Position numbers and translations under genes: made by a program
NCBI GenBank assembly: GCA_028583605.1
Contig: CM053331.1
Span: 39,842,283-39,906,282 of the forward strand
Source of the DNA: Dastarcus helophoroides
Taxonomy: Eukaryota; Arthropoda; Insecta; Coleoptera; Bothrideridae
Length of the DNA stretch: 64,000 nucleotides
Direction: 5' to 3'
Shown: positions 1 through 10,533 of the stretch, in pieces
Layout of the letters: each line of letters starts with the position of its first letter
Position numbering within the stretch: the first letter of the stretch is position 1
The notes under the pieces: generated by a model
Seen by the model: the letters and a program-made list of their open reading frames with translations, nothing else
What the model was told of the DNA's origin: nothing
Database searches by the model: none

Positions 1-49
1 GACTAGATTGTAATGCACGCACAAGATTTAAACATGTATCAGTTTCAAA

Positions 50-108
50 GTTTGGAAACCAAAGACCGGTTTCGATTTTATTAGGTCTCATCAGTTTGTT
101 ATATCCAG
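50..108 (-). ncRNA. hammerhead ribozyme motif, degraded copy 1
   Basis: Read on the minus strand this has the type I hammerhead core: CUGAUGA (94-88), then GAAA (73-70), then a self-complementary stem III ACCGGU (70-65) followed by C at 64, giving the canonical GUC cleavage triplet. Stem I is AACAAA against UUUGG (95-100 with 63-59), four pairs then a mismatch. Stem II (GACCU against AAAUC) has two A-C mismatches, so this copy is probably weak or dead. Short palindromic stem III hammerheads are known from Penelope-like retroelements and act as dimers; that family link is inference because no GIY-YIG or reverse transcriptase sequence is seen next to it. A better copy lies at 10534-10606. Confidence 0.7.
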
Positions 109-179
109 CTCGCATGCTAACAAATGACCTGACAAGTAAATACTGGAAATATTAGAGTTTGACGGAATGGACTGGTCCT

Positions 180-226
180 TGGTTATCTTCATGGAGATAT
201 TAGAGGTAAAAACATGACAACTGGGC
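180..226 (-). pseudogene. copia-type RNase H remnant (EDNQG motif)
   Basis: On the minus strand around 216-187 the reading is HEDNQGPVHS, resembling the EDNQG(A/C)I motif of Ty1/copia RNase H. The same nucleotides (about 25 of 30) recur at 52855-52885, where the frame gives EIYEDNQGSVRS. No larger domain survives here and stops lie on both sides. It could be a chance match, but the shared nucleotide sequence supports a common source. Confidence 0.35.
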
Positions 227-230
227 CTAA

Positions 231-345
231 TCCTAACTAATACATAAATGCGAAAGTCTGTCCGTCTATTTGTCCGCTTTCCACGACTCAATTCCTGAAG
301 AAATTTTGAACAGACATTACCAATGTATGTCAAAATCGCTTCAGG
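231..345 (+). repeat. dispersed repeat U, fragment
   Basis: The stretch beginning CCTAACTAATACATAAATGC and running into a GTCTGTCCGTCTATTTGTCC tract is shared with 35020-35160 and, more loosely, with 34500-34530 and 46115-46280. It looks like a short dispersed element of the non-autonomous kind common in insects; the class is not established. Confidence 0.55.
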
Positions 346-386
346 AAACATACCTTGAAAGATGCAAACTTGTAAAATCGAAATAC

Positions 387-513
387 AAATCTTATCCCCT
401 GAAACCAAGAAAGGTTAAAAAAAACAACAAATTTCTTTTTTAACAACAAATGTTACTTTTTAAACAACCTTTGCTATGATTTTAATCTTTTTTGGTTTCA
501 GGGGACAAGATTT
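387..513. repeat. imperfect hairpin, 27-nt arms
   Basis: Positions 387-413 and 487-513 are inverted copies of a 27-nt sequence with two mismatches, separated by 73 nt of A/T runs. A transcript could fold into a long stem. No gene is associated with it. Confidence 0.6.
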
Positions 514-615
514 TTGCTTATAAACTGCTTCAGTCATGTATGTTTCTTTTCCATATACGTATTTTTTCCCATTTTTATCACAACTTCATGACGTTTGATA
601 TTTATATTTGCTTAT
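500..615 (+). repeat. dispersed repeat V, copy 1
   Basis: This segment (ATTTTTGCTTATAAACTGCT and following) matches 61865-61980 at roughly 75 percent by eye, including the shared blocks GCTTATAAACT, TGTTTCTT, TCCATAT and ACAACTTCAT. No coding content is seen. Confidence 0.5.
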
Positions 616-1710
616 ATTGGAAATTCTCAAAAAACGTTGATATTTTGTCGATATTTTAAAAAAACGCTATATTGGCAAAAATTGCACAATTCTCAAAAAA
701 ATCACTATTTTAAGGAATTCGAACATTCTGCAACACAAAGCGAATTTTGCACACAATGTGTGTTGCAACATTTCCTTCAAATCGTCAAAATTTGCATTCA
801 GATGTATTTGATGTTGGTCGATTTTGGACCACAAGGGATGCTAGTTATGAGAAGAAATAATTTCAGTTGGGGCACTCGTTGTGCCAAAAAAAACCTGCTA
901 CAGTCGTTCCCTCTGCAAGGTAATTAACAAGAAAACGATGAACGATTCCCGTGTTAACATTAACCATTCGTTTCGCAATGGATTCACATTAAGTTACAGC
1001 ACTTTCCATTGTCATTCACGAACGCCCACAGGAAGATTACATCTACATTTACGCTTCAGATTAATGTTTTATAATTAATGAATCGTTAATAATACGTACC
1101 TAGATGATATTTTAAGATATACAAAGACATAGATGTATTCCCACTAATGTACTGGAGCACAAAATAGAATTAGTGCGTGGGCAAAGGAAATTATAGATGC
1201 ATAATTAAACCCAGCAGTGGTGCTCCTCTTACAAAAGCTCTTTTGATAGCTTTCAATGTCGAAAAAAATCAGTTAAATCTCCGGCTCTGTTTCGCTTTTA
1301 AATTTTCAATTGAAACACAATGACATACCATTTGATATTGTTTAAAATATGCCCCACGAGCGATGGAATCCGAGATAAAAATCCCCAAACTGGGGCACCG
1401 ACCAAAAAGTCGACTAAACGCTGACTATTTCAATCAAGTTTGGGAATTCTTTGCTTCAAATTTTATAATGCCCGTGGTCTTATCATTTTTTAAAACAGCA
1501 GGTCCCTTTGGGTTCAGGTTTAAGTAATTTTGGGAATCTTAATTAAAAAAGGCGATATTTTGAAAAAAACTCGATGGTAAAATTTTTTTGGTCGTTGCTG
1601 AGAAATCATCACAAAACAAAGCTTTTTCAATCCTAGGTCGAGAAAGGTTCCAGTTCTGGATAACAAGAAACAGTGATGGTCAAAGAAGCACCATTTCATA
1701 GAAAATTAAG
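616..1710. other. AT-rich DNA, no feature seen
   Basis: No satellite periodicity, conserved domain or RNA gene is visible. The short open frames at 595-1078 have no recognisable motif and look accidental. Confidence 0.5.
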
Positions 1711-1714
1711 TTAT

Positions 1715-2016
1715 TGTAACGAAATGTAAATTGTGGAATTTAGTACGTAAGAAAATTTTCTAGAAAGATCTGATAAGGAAAAGCGGCCGCGATGTGCCGA
1801 AAACTTCTAGAACCCGGAAACGAACACTATATAAGGCGAACGCCTTTCCCTCGAGAATCAATTAGTTAGAGTCAGTCAGTGTAATGAGTGAGTTAGTAGT
1901 TAGTAAATCAGTGAGTTCATTATACAGTTGTAGTGTTCCGAGTTTAGTTTGGTAATAAATTGGGTATTATTCACTTCACGTGTTAATAATCGATTCGAAC
2001 CGATAATCCCGTAACA
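1715..2016 (+). mobile_element. solo LTR, Gypsy-type family L, copy 1
   Basis: The 302-bp element begins TGTAACGAAATG and ends CCCGTAACA, with inverted ends TGT...ACA. It is flanked by the 4-bp direct repeat TTAT (1711-1714 and 2017-2020). A TATA-like ACTATATAAGGCG lies near 1827-1839. Only one LTR is present, with no internal region, so it is a solo LTR formed by LTR-LTR recombination. A 4-bp duplication fits Ty3/Gypsy elements. It is shorter than copies at 27810 (358 bp), 34530 (313 bp) and 63018 (328 bp) because of a deletion around 1790-1810. Confidence 0.88.
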
Positions 2017-2439
2017 TTATAAATAACAATGATGAAGTCATGAAGTTATAAAAATTTCTTAATTTAAATAACATTGACTGCGATTTCAGAAAAAATAATA
2101 CGTATACCTCGTGGTAAAAGCACAGTGTCGAACTTCAACGTTTGTTAGCCTCGGCCACCAGGCACGTAGCCAGGGGAGGGTCCAAGGGGCCCGGACCCTC
2201 CCCGAAATGAATATTCCCCAAAAAATGTACGATGATACGAATTGAAATATCAGTAGAAAAACGGCTGATTGTATATTTAAGCATGTAAATAATTTTCGAA
2301 ATTGCCAACTATTGAGCTTATGATAAGCAAAATAGCCATGTAGACATTTTAATTAAAATGGGCAATGAGCTCTAATCTTCCCAATACATGCACCCACCCT
2401 TTTACAATTTAATATTGACACTTAGCAGTAGGGTACGTT

Positions 2440-5400
2440 CAATTTCAATTTTTTATTATCTCAAATTTCGATATTCTTGACATATGTAGTAGAATTTTCG
2501 AGAAAAAAGTCGAAATTTTGAGTTTAAAGTCGACATTTAACAAAAGCATAGGAAGGTATTGATTAAAAAAAATTATATTTAGAAATTTCGACATTTTACA
2601 AAAGCGTAAAAAGATCACTGGTTATTAAAAAAAAGTGACTTTTTTTGTCAAAAATTCGGTTTTTTTTAAACTTCGATTTTTTTCTCTAAATTTCGTCTTT
2701 AAACTCGAAATTTCGATTTAACATTCGAAATTTCGACTTTTTTTTTCAAAAATTCGACTTTTTTCTTGACATTTCTACTTTCTTCTTAAAATTCCGAGAC
2801 TAATGTCGAAATTTCGACTTTAATATCGAAATTTTTTTCGAATAAGTCAAAATTTCTACACTATGATCAAATTAGGCAGATGACAGTTGCGTCCCACCAC
2901 TCCTCTTTCCCAACAATCTTAACAGTTTGTAGTAGGGTGCGTTCAATAATTGCTATTTTTAGTTAGCAAATTTTGATCTTTTTTTTTAGAAATTTCGAGA
3001 TGAAAGTTGAAAATTCGAGAAAAAATCGAAACTTCGTGATTAAGATGAAAATTTCGAAAAAAAAGTCGGAATTTGAAAAAAAAAGCGAAATTTCGAGAAA
3101 AAGATAGAAATTTCGAGAAAAAAGTCGAAGTTTAAGAAAAACGTAAGTTGAAATTCCGAGAAAAAAGTCGAAATTTGAGAAAAAAGTCGAAATTTCTTGA
3201 AAAATAGTAGACCGTTTGAGTTTAAAACCGAAATTTCTTGAAAAATGTCGAAATTTCGATATTAAGGTTAAAATTTCGAGGAAAAAGTCGATATTTAAGA
3301 AAAAAGTCTAAAATTGAGGAGAAAAAAACGAATTTTCGAGAAAAAAGTCGAACTTTTCAGATTAAGGCCGAAATTTCGAGAAAAAAGTTGAAATTTGAAA
3401 ATAACGTCGAAATTTTGAAATGTTTCGAGCAAAAATTCGAAATTTAAGAATAACGTCGAAATTTCGAGAAAAAAGTAGAAATTTCGAAATATTTCGAGCA
3501 AAAAGACGAAATTACGAAACAAATTGTCGAAATTTTGATATTAAGGTTGAAATTTCGAGAAAAAAGTCGATATTTGAGAAAAAAGTCTAAAATTGAGAAA
3601 AAAAAAACGAAATTTCGAGAAAAAGTCGAACTTTGCGAAAAAATCTAAATTTTGATAAAGAAAGGTCGAAATTTCGATAAAAAAAGGTCAAACTTTTGAG
3701 TATAAAATCGAAATTTTGAGAGAAATGTCAAAATTTCTATATTAAGGTCAAAATTTTGAGGAAAAAGTCGATATTTGAGAAAAAAGTCGAAAATTGAGAA
3801 AAAAAAAACAAAATTTCGAGAAAAAAGTCGAACTTTTCAGATTAAGGTCAAAATTTCGAGAAAACAGTCGAAATTTCGAGAAAAAGTCAAAATTTCTAGA
3901 AAAAAAGTCGAAGTTTGAGAAAAACGTAAGTCGAAAGTCCGAGAAAAAAGTCGAAATTTGAGAAAAAAGTCGAAATTTCTTGAAAAATAGTAGACCGTTT
4001 GAGTTTAAAACCGAAATTTCTTGAAAAATGTCGAAATTTCGATATTAAGGTTAAAATTTCGAGGAAAAAGTCGATATTTAAGAAAAAAGTCTAAAATTGA
4101 GGAGAAAAAAACGAATTTTCGAGAAAAAAGTCGAACTTTTCAGATTAAGGCCGAAATTTCGAGAAAAAAGTTGAAATTTGAAAATAACGTCGAAATTTTG
4201 AAATGTTTCGAGCAAAAATTCGAAATTTAAGAATAACGTCGAAATTTCGAGAAAAAAGTAGAAATTTCGAAATATTTCGAGCAAAAAGACGAAATTACGA
4301 AAAAAAATGTCGAAATTTTGATATTAAGGTTGAAATTTCGAGAAAAAAGTCGATATTTGAGAAAAAAGTCTAAAATTGAGAAAAAAAAACGAAATTTCGA
4401 GAAAAAAGTCGAACTTTTCAGATTAAGGTCAAAAAAATCTAAATTTTGATAAAGAAAGGTCGAAATTTCGATAAAAAAAGGTCAAAATTTTGAGTATAAA
4501 GTCGAAATTTTGAGAGAAATGTCGAAATTTCTATATTAAGGTCAAAATTTTGAGAAAAAAGTCGATATTTGAGAAAAAAGTCGAAAATTGAGAAAAAAAA
4601 ACAAAATTTCGAGAAAAAAGTCGAACTTTTCAGATTAAGGTCAAAATTTCGAGAAAACAGTCGAAATTTCGAGAAAAAGTCAAATTTTCTAGAGAAAAAG
4701 TCAAATTTTCTAGAAAAAAAGACGAAGTTTGAGAAAAACGTAAGTCGAAATTCCGAGAAAAAAGTCGAAATTTGAGAAAAAAGTCGAAATTTCTAGAAAA
4801 ATAATCGACATTTTGAGTTTAAAGCCTAAATTTCGAGAAAAATGTCGAAATTTCGATATTAAGGTTAAAATTTCGAGAAAAAAGTCGATATTTGAGAAAA
4901 AAAATCCAAAATTCAGAAAAAAAAAAAACGAAATTTCGAGAAAAAAGTCGAACTTTTCAGATTAAGGCCGAAATTTCGAGAAAAAAGTTGAAATTTGAAA
5001 ATAACGTCGAAATTTTGAAATGTTTCGAGCAAAAATTCGAAATTTAAGAATAACGTCGAAATTTCGAGAAAAAAGTAGAAATTTCGAAATATTTCGAGCA
5101 AAAAGACGAAATTTCGAGAAAAAAGTCGAACTTTTCAGATTAAGGTCAAAAAAATCTAAATTTTGATAAAGAAAGGTCGAAATTTCGATAAAAAAGGTCA
5201 AAATTTTGAGTATAAAGTCGAAATTTTGAGAGAAATGTCGAAATTTCTATATTAAGGTCAAAATTTTGAGAAAAAAGTCAATATTTGAGAAAAAAGTCGA
5301 AAATTGAGAAAAAAAAAACAAAATTTCGAGAAAAAAGTCGAACTTTTCAGATTAAGGACAAAATTTCGAGAAAACAGTCGAAATTTCGAGAAAAAGTCAA

Positions 5401-6130
5401 ATTTTCTAGAGAAAAAGTCAAATTTTCTAGAAAAAAAGACGAAGTTTGAGAAAAACGTAAGTCGAAATTCCGAGAAAAAAGTCGAAATTTGAGAAAAAAG
5501 TCGAAATTTCTAGAAAAATAATCGAAATTTTGAGTTTAAAGCCTAAATTTCGAGAAAAATGTCGAAATTTCGATATTAAGGTTAAAATTTCGAGAAAAAA
5601 GTTGATATTTGAGAAAAAAGTCCAAATTTCAGAAAAAAAAACGAAATTTCGAGAAAAAAGTCGAACTTTTCAGATTAAGGTCGAAATTTCGACGAAAAAG
5701 TCGAAATTTGAAAATAACGTCGAAATTTGAAAATAACGTCGAAATTTGAAAATAACGTCGAAATTTCGACAAAAAGTCGAAATTTCGAAATATTTCGAGC
5801 AAAAATTCCAAATTTGAGAAGAACATCGAAATTTCGAGAAAAAGTAGAAATTTCGAAATATTTCGAGCAAAAAGACGAAATTACGAGAAAAAAAGTCGAG
5901 ATTTTGAGTATAAAATCGAAATTTTGAAAGAAATGTCGAAATTTCGATATTAAGGCCAAAATTTTGAGAAAGAAGTCGAAATTTGAGAAAAAAAAAAACG
6001 AAATTTCGAGAAAAAGGCAAAATTTCGAGAAAAAAAATCAAATTTTAAGAAATAAGTCAAAATTTCGAGGAGAAAGTCAAAATTTTGAGAAATAAACTCG
6101 AAATTTAAGAAAAAAATCTCTAATGTTAAC
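2440..6130. repeat. GTCGAAATTTCGAGAAAAAA satellite with higher-order copies
   Basis: The region is built from variants of a roughly 20-bp unit GTCGAAATTTCGAGAAAAAA whose centre TCGAAATTTCGA is a perfect palindrome. Units carry recurring variants in fixed order, forming higher-order repeats: the sequence at 3200-3560 recurs at 3983-4340 (offset 783), and 4569-4860 recurs at about 5304-5600 (offset 735). Orientation of the oligo-A runs flips near 2640-2830, where T runs prevail. All open frames here (translating as repeated KKSKF or FRNFDFF) are repeat artefacts. Confidence 0.9.
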
Positions 6131-6135
6131 AGTAT

Positions 6136-6300
6136 TGTAACGAAATGTAAATTGTAGAATTTAGTACGTAAGAAAAGTTTCTAAAAAAATCTTATAAGGG
6201 GAAAGCGGCCGCGATAACGAAGCAAACGGCAGATAAGCGTTCCAGAAATTTCGGCAAACGATAAGCCTTATCTGCTGGATTTTTCCAGAACCTGGGAGCC
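6136..6300 (+). mobile_element. truncated family L LTR
   Basis: Begins TGTAACGAAATGTAAATTGT like copy 1 and follows it through the GGGAAAGCGGCCGCGATAACG and TTTCGGCAAACGATAAG blocks, then loses similarity after CCTGGGAGCC near 6300, before the TATA-like region. It lies inside the satellite of the hAT element. A 47-bp unrelated stretch separates it from a second truncated LTR. Confidence 0.75.
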
Positions 6301-6347
6301 ATATGTTTATGTAACTGATTCAAATTTCGCATCACCATGTATAATAT

Positions 6348-6518
6348 TGTAACGAAAGGTAAATTATAGAATTTAGTACGTAAGAAAATTTTCTAGAAAG
6401 ATCTGATAAGGGGAAAACGGCTACGATAACGAAGCAAACGGCGAAAAAGCGTTCCAGAAATTTCGGCAAATCTGCGGAATTTTTCTAGAAACCGGAAGCC
6501 AACACTATATAAGGCGGT
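6348..6518 (+). mobile_element. truncated family L LTR, second piece
   Basis: Starts TGTAACGAAAGGTAAATTAT immediately after an ATAT tetranucleotide (6344-6347), matching the site preference of the family. It runs through the TATA-like ACTATATAAGGCGGTC and stops near 6518, where satellite resumes directly. The 3' half and any matching duplication are missing. Confidence 0.75.
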
Positions 6519-6719
6519 CGGTCGAAATTTTGAAAGAAATGTCGAAATTTCGATATTAAGGCCAAAATTTCGAGAAAAAAAATCAAATTTTGAGAAAAAA
6601 GTCAAAATTTCGAGGAGAAAGTCAAAATTTTGAGAAATAAACTCGAAATTTAAAAAAAAATCTAAATTTCGAGAAAAAAACTCGAAATTTAGAACTTAAA
6701 ATCGAAATTTGAGAAAAAA

Positions 6720-7975
6720 AAGTTGAAATTTCCTAAAATGACATTTTTTTAATCGATGTCTTTTCTACGCCTTTGTAACATTTCAAAAAAGTGGAAATCT
6801 CCAGAAAAAAGTCAAAATTTTCAAAAAGAGTCGAAATTTTGAGAAAAAAGTCCAAATTTGAGGAAAAAAAGTCGAAGTTTGAGAAAAAAGTCGAAATTTC
6901 TAAACACAACATTTTTTTTAAATCAATGTCCTTTCTACGCCTTTGTAACATTTCGAAAAAGTGGAAATTTCCAGAAAAAAGTCAAAATTTCCAAAAAGAG
7001 TCGAAATTTTGAGAAAAAAGTCCAAATTTGAGGAAAAAAAGTCGAAGTTTGAGAAAAAAGTCGAAATTTCTAAACACAACATTTTTTTTAAATCAATGTC
7101 CTTTCTACGCCTTTGTAACATTTCGAAAAAGTGGAAATCTCCAGAAAAATTCAAAATTTCCAAAAAGAGTCGAAATTTTGAGAAAAAAGTCTAAATTTGA
7201 GAAAAAAAGTCGAAGTTTGAGAAAAAAGTCGAAATTTCTAAACACAACATTTTTTTTAAATCGATGTCCTTTCTACGCCTTTGTAACATTTCGAAAAAGT
7301 GGAAATCTCCAGAAAAAAGTCAAAATTTCCAAAAAGAGTCGAAATTTTGAGAAAAAAGTCTAAATTTGAGGAAAAAAGTCGAAGTTTGAGAAAAAAGTCG
7401 AAATTTCTAAACACAACATTTTTTTTAAATCGATGTCCTTTCTACGCCTTTGTAACATTTCGAAAAAGTGGAAATCTCCAGAAAAAAGTCAAAATTTCCA
7501 AAAAGAGTCGAAATTTTGAGAAAAAAGTCTAAATTTGAGAAAAAAAGTCGAAGTTTGAGAAAAAAGTCGAAATTTCTAAACACAACATTTTTTTTTTAAA
7601 TCGATGTCCTATTTACGCCTTTGTAACATTTCGAAAAAGTGGAAATCTCCAGAAAAAAGTCAAAATTTCCAAAAAGAGTCGAAATTTTGAGAAAAAAGTC
7701 TAAATTTGAGGAAAAAAGTCGAAGTTTGAGAAAAAAGTCGAAATTTCTAAACACAACATTTTTTTTAAATCGATGTCCTTTCTACGCCTTTGTAACATTA
7801 CGAAAAAGTGGAAATCTCCATAAGAAAGTCAAAATTTCCGAAAAGAGTCGAAATTTTGAGAAAAAAGTCTAAATTTGAGGAAAAAAGTCGAAGTTTGAGA
7901 AAAAAGTCGAAATTTCTAAACACAACATTTTTTTTAAATCGATGTCCTTTCTACGCCTTTGTAAGATTTTCGATT
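6720..7975 (+). repeat. 170-bp tandem satellite, about 7 copies
   Basis: A monomer of 169-171 bp repeats with anchors GTGGAAATCTCCAG at about 6791, 6961, 7131, 7299, 7469, 7639 and 7808. Each monomer joins a unique module (CTTTCTACGCCTTTGTAAC) to four or five GTCGAAATTTCGAG-like units, and copies are nearly identical. Related single modules occur at 8140-8190, at 42300-42360 inside the second hAT, and in reverse orientation at 2535-2640. Confidence 0.92.
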
Positions 7976-8468
7976 TAAACATTGAAATTTCAACTTTTTT
8001 TTAGAAATTTCGACTTTAAACATCTAATTTCGACTTTAAACACCAAATTTCGACGTTTTTTTTTCGAAATTTTTACATCAAAGTCGAAATTTTGACTTTA
8101 ATCTCGGGATTTAAAGAAGAAAAAGTCAACATTCCGTAATAATTTTTTTTCAAATTGATGTTCTTTCTACTCTCTTGTAATTTTTACTTCAAAAAAAAAA
8201 GTCGATTCTTGATCGGTGATAAGTTAAATACGTAAACTCAAAATAGATATTAGGAAATTTTTCTTTGGTAAGTTTTACGTTTTTATTTGTCAAATTTATA
8301 TAATGTTAAGGTCACTAGATTTTATTCTTCACTTTTACTAATTAACAAAATGAAACAAAATAAAATAAAAGAAACGAATACGTAAAAGTAATTGATGTAT
8401 GTTCTTATATTTTCGTTCGGGGGGGGGGGGAAATCCAACCCAATCCTGGCTACGTGCCTGTCGGCCAC

Positions 8469-9540
8469 AATTTACATCGTCGTTTGGATCGCTTTTATTA
8501 CTAAATACACAATATACCATTTTAACGTTTTGTAAAATCTCTGGATGTTTTTGTCGTGTTTGGCCCCATGTCAAGTGGTACGCGAAATGCGCCCCCATAA
8601 TCCCCCCCCCCGCATACCATCAAGTGCATAGTCCCGCCCGAAAGTAAATGCTTAATATCAGAATTATGATGTCACTGCTTCATTATTTTAATTGCTACAA
8701 TGTAGAAATCTGAAAGACTGATGACGCCCCATTAATCTGCTGTCGCATCTTTCTTTTAGTAACGTCTCTGTTTTCCGAAGGCAGGCATCTGTACCGCATT
8801 ATTCAAACGCGTCTTTTTTCAATTACAAATGGCCGAACATTAAATATTTCCCCGGCGCATGCATCTTCTTGTCATATCACATGAAGGCGAGCTTCCAAGA
8901 AAATCGGTAATTAGGCGCGCCAGAATCTAATCACTGGCAATAACAGCTGAATTCCTCTTATACAAAAATCTCTTCTATCGAGTATCTGATCTCGAAGATA
9001 AAATACAAAAATTTGGGGCGTCTAGCCTGCCCTCCAGGTGACCCCAAAAAAGTCGTTGGACGATTCGTTTTTTGGCTTAAAAATCGCCCGATAGAAATAA
9101 CGAAGTGGAGAAGAAATGTGAAATCGTGAACGATGCAGAATATTTAAAAAAAATGGGTAAAAATTTTATATGGTGGTCGAGAGATATTTTTCGACAGCCA
9201 TGAGTTTTGTGACATTATGAAAGAAAAGGGCGATTCCGAGGAAATTTTTTTGAACCAAATACGTGAATCAACTTTTTCCCTCGTAGATACCACAGCCTCC
9301 AAATAGTTCGAAAAAATAGCCTCTTAGGTGTTCCTGAAAATGCCCTGTAGGTTTGAGTTAGGTTAATCATTTAATCGTTGGCAATTTTTTTGGAAACAAC
9401 TGATGAGAAATGTTTAATATGCTCCGAAAGTACCTAATGTGGCTGTTTGAGCATCGAACATTAATTTTGTCAGGGGTGTTATATTTAATTATTTAGAATT
9501 TCTGTTTTGTTGTTAACACAATTATTTTCATTCATTCACA
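8469..9540. other. intergenic DNA with G and C homopolymers nearby
   Basis: Apparently single-copy DNA after the hAT insertion. A run of about 10 C lies at 8602-8612, and a run of about 12 G lies just inside the transposon at 8419-8430. No coding or RNA feature is supported. Confidence 0.4.
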
Positions 9541-9545
9541 CCGTT

Positions 9546-9590
9546 TGTTCCTGAAGAAGTCCTCTACGATGGTGGACGAAACGTCGAACA
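9546..9590 (+). ncRNA. hammerhead ribozyme motif on the plus strand
   Basis: Stem I is UGUUC (9546-9550) against GAACA (9586-9590), five perfect pairs. The core CUGAAGA (9551-9557) fits CUGANGA. Stem II GUCC (9559-9562) pairs GGAC (9574-9577) around an 11-nt loop, then GAAA (9578-9581), a self-complementary ACGU stem III (9581-9584) and C at 9585, giving the GUC cleavage site exactly at the start of stem I. One extra A (9558) sits between the core and stem II, where an active ribozyme normally has a G-C pair, so activity is uncertain. The short palindromic stem III again resembles dimeric hammerheads of Penelope-like elements. Confidence 0.65.
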
Positions 9591-9645
9591 CTTTTAGTAG
9601 TTCTTTGACACAATCCAATCCCGGAAAAAGTATATCCTGTACACA
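9586..9645 (+). repeat. hammerhead downstream segment shared with the 36-41 kb array
   Basis: From ACACTTTTAGTAGTTCTTTG on, this matches the header of the 36040-40990 satellite read on its minus strand, through the CCAATCC and AAAAAGTATATC blocks. It also matches the reversed terminal header at 40965-40998. It links the satellite to a hammerhead-bearing element. Confidence 0.75.
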
Positions 9646-9659
9646 CCGTTTAGTTTTTA

Positions 9660-10500
9660 GAATTTCTGGTTTATTCTTTAATTAATAAAAGAAACCAAAA
9701 ATTTAGAATATACCCAATTATTTTCGTATTAGTTTCAAGTCAATGAAAATACAAATGATGATGCGGCGAAATAGTATGTAAAAATTTGTTTTTTATTAGT
9801 TAACGATCTCGCCAATCTGGTACATCAACCGTATCTAGTGCATAATAACGCGATATGCATCTATTGACCTATGAAGTTGCAAACTATTAAGAGAGTGTGT
9901 TGCAAACCAGGAGCGTTCTGTCGAGGTGAATTTATGGATTGATATGTCTCTCGAATGATTTCTTTTACCATCTAAACCAAGCTTTTAAAATATGTGGTTA
10001 AAATTAATGATCTAGCGACTAAAACACCCAATCATCTAACGACTTAAGTACCTTGCATTTTTTATCCTTTCAAGGACCATTTCAAAAATGCATTATATTT
10101 CAATCTGTGACGCACGATAGGCGGACATTTTAAATTTGCGTGTCTTCAGCTCCACTTTCAATGGCCTTATTCTTTGCCCACATTTGAATCATGCCTAATG
10201 AAAATAGATGAAAGCTTTCGACCTACGGTTAACGCTTTATTGTGGTTAATTCAATTTAAATGTAAATATTTTATTTACGACTCGTTTGTGGTTACCTGTC
10301 AACTCCGATAAAAGTAGATAAATGCAAGATCGCATAAAGGGCCTTCGCTCGAAAATACATCTATATGCGCATGCTATATTAGCTGCTTTTGTAACTAAAT
10401 GTCTCTTACGAATATACAAGGAGAGATCGTAGAGAAATATTATTTATTTCAGCCGTAAAACTGAACGCTGTAAAAATTGAATATCACAAATAATTTTCTA
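9660..10500. other. intergenic DNA, nothing recognised
   Basis: No repeat period, open frame with a known motif, or RNA gene is seen. It may be the body of the element carrying the hammerhead at 10534-10606, which would continue on the minus strand into this stretch. Confidence 0.35.
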
Positions 10501-10533
10501 ATGCACATACAAATAGGTTTGAACATTTATTAG

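Larger units (their letters stand above)
2159..8460. mobile_element. 6.3-kb hAT transposon filled with satellite DNA
   Basis: The left end is CAGGCACGTAGCCAGG (2159-2174) and the right end is its exact reverse complement (8445-8460). The element is bracketed by a perfect 8-bp direct repeat TCGGCCAC (2151-2158 and 8461-8468). An 8-bp duplication with CA...TG ends is the hallmark of the hAT superfamily. No transposase frame is present: the interior is GTCGAAATTTCGAG satellite, a 170-bp satellite and two truncated LTRs. It must therefore depend on a transposase elsewhere. Next to the left end an 11-bp perfect hairpin (2173-2183 with 2193-2203) follows the terminal repeat. The joined empty site would read straight from GTTAGCC through TCGGCCAC to AATTTAC. 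Confidence 0.9.

Noticed and set aside
3238..7872. Many 60-120 codon frames rich in Lys/Phe/Glu
   Set aside because: Stop-poor translations of the GTCGAAATTTCGAG and 170-bp satellites; the same peptides appear on both strands and repeat with the array period.
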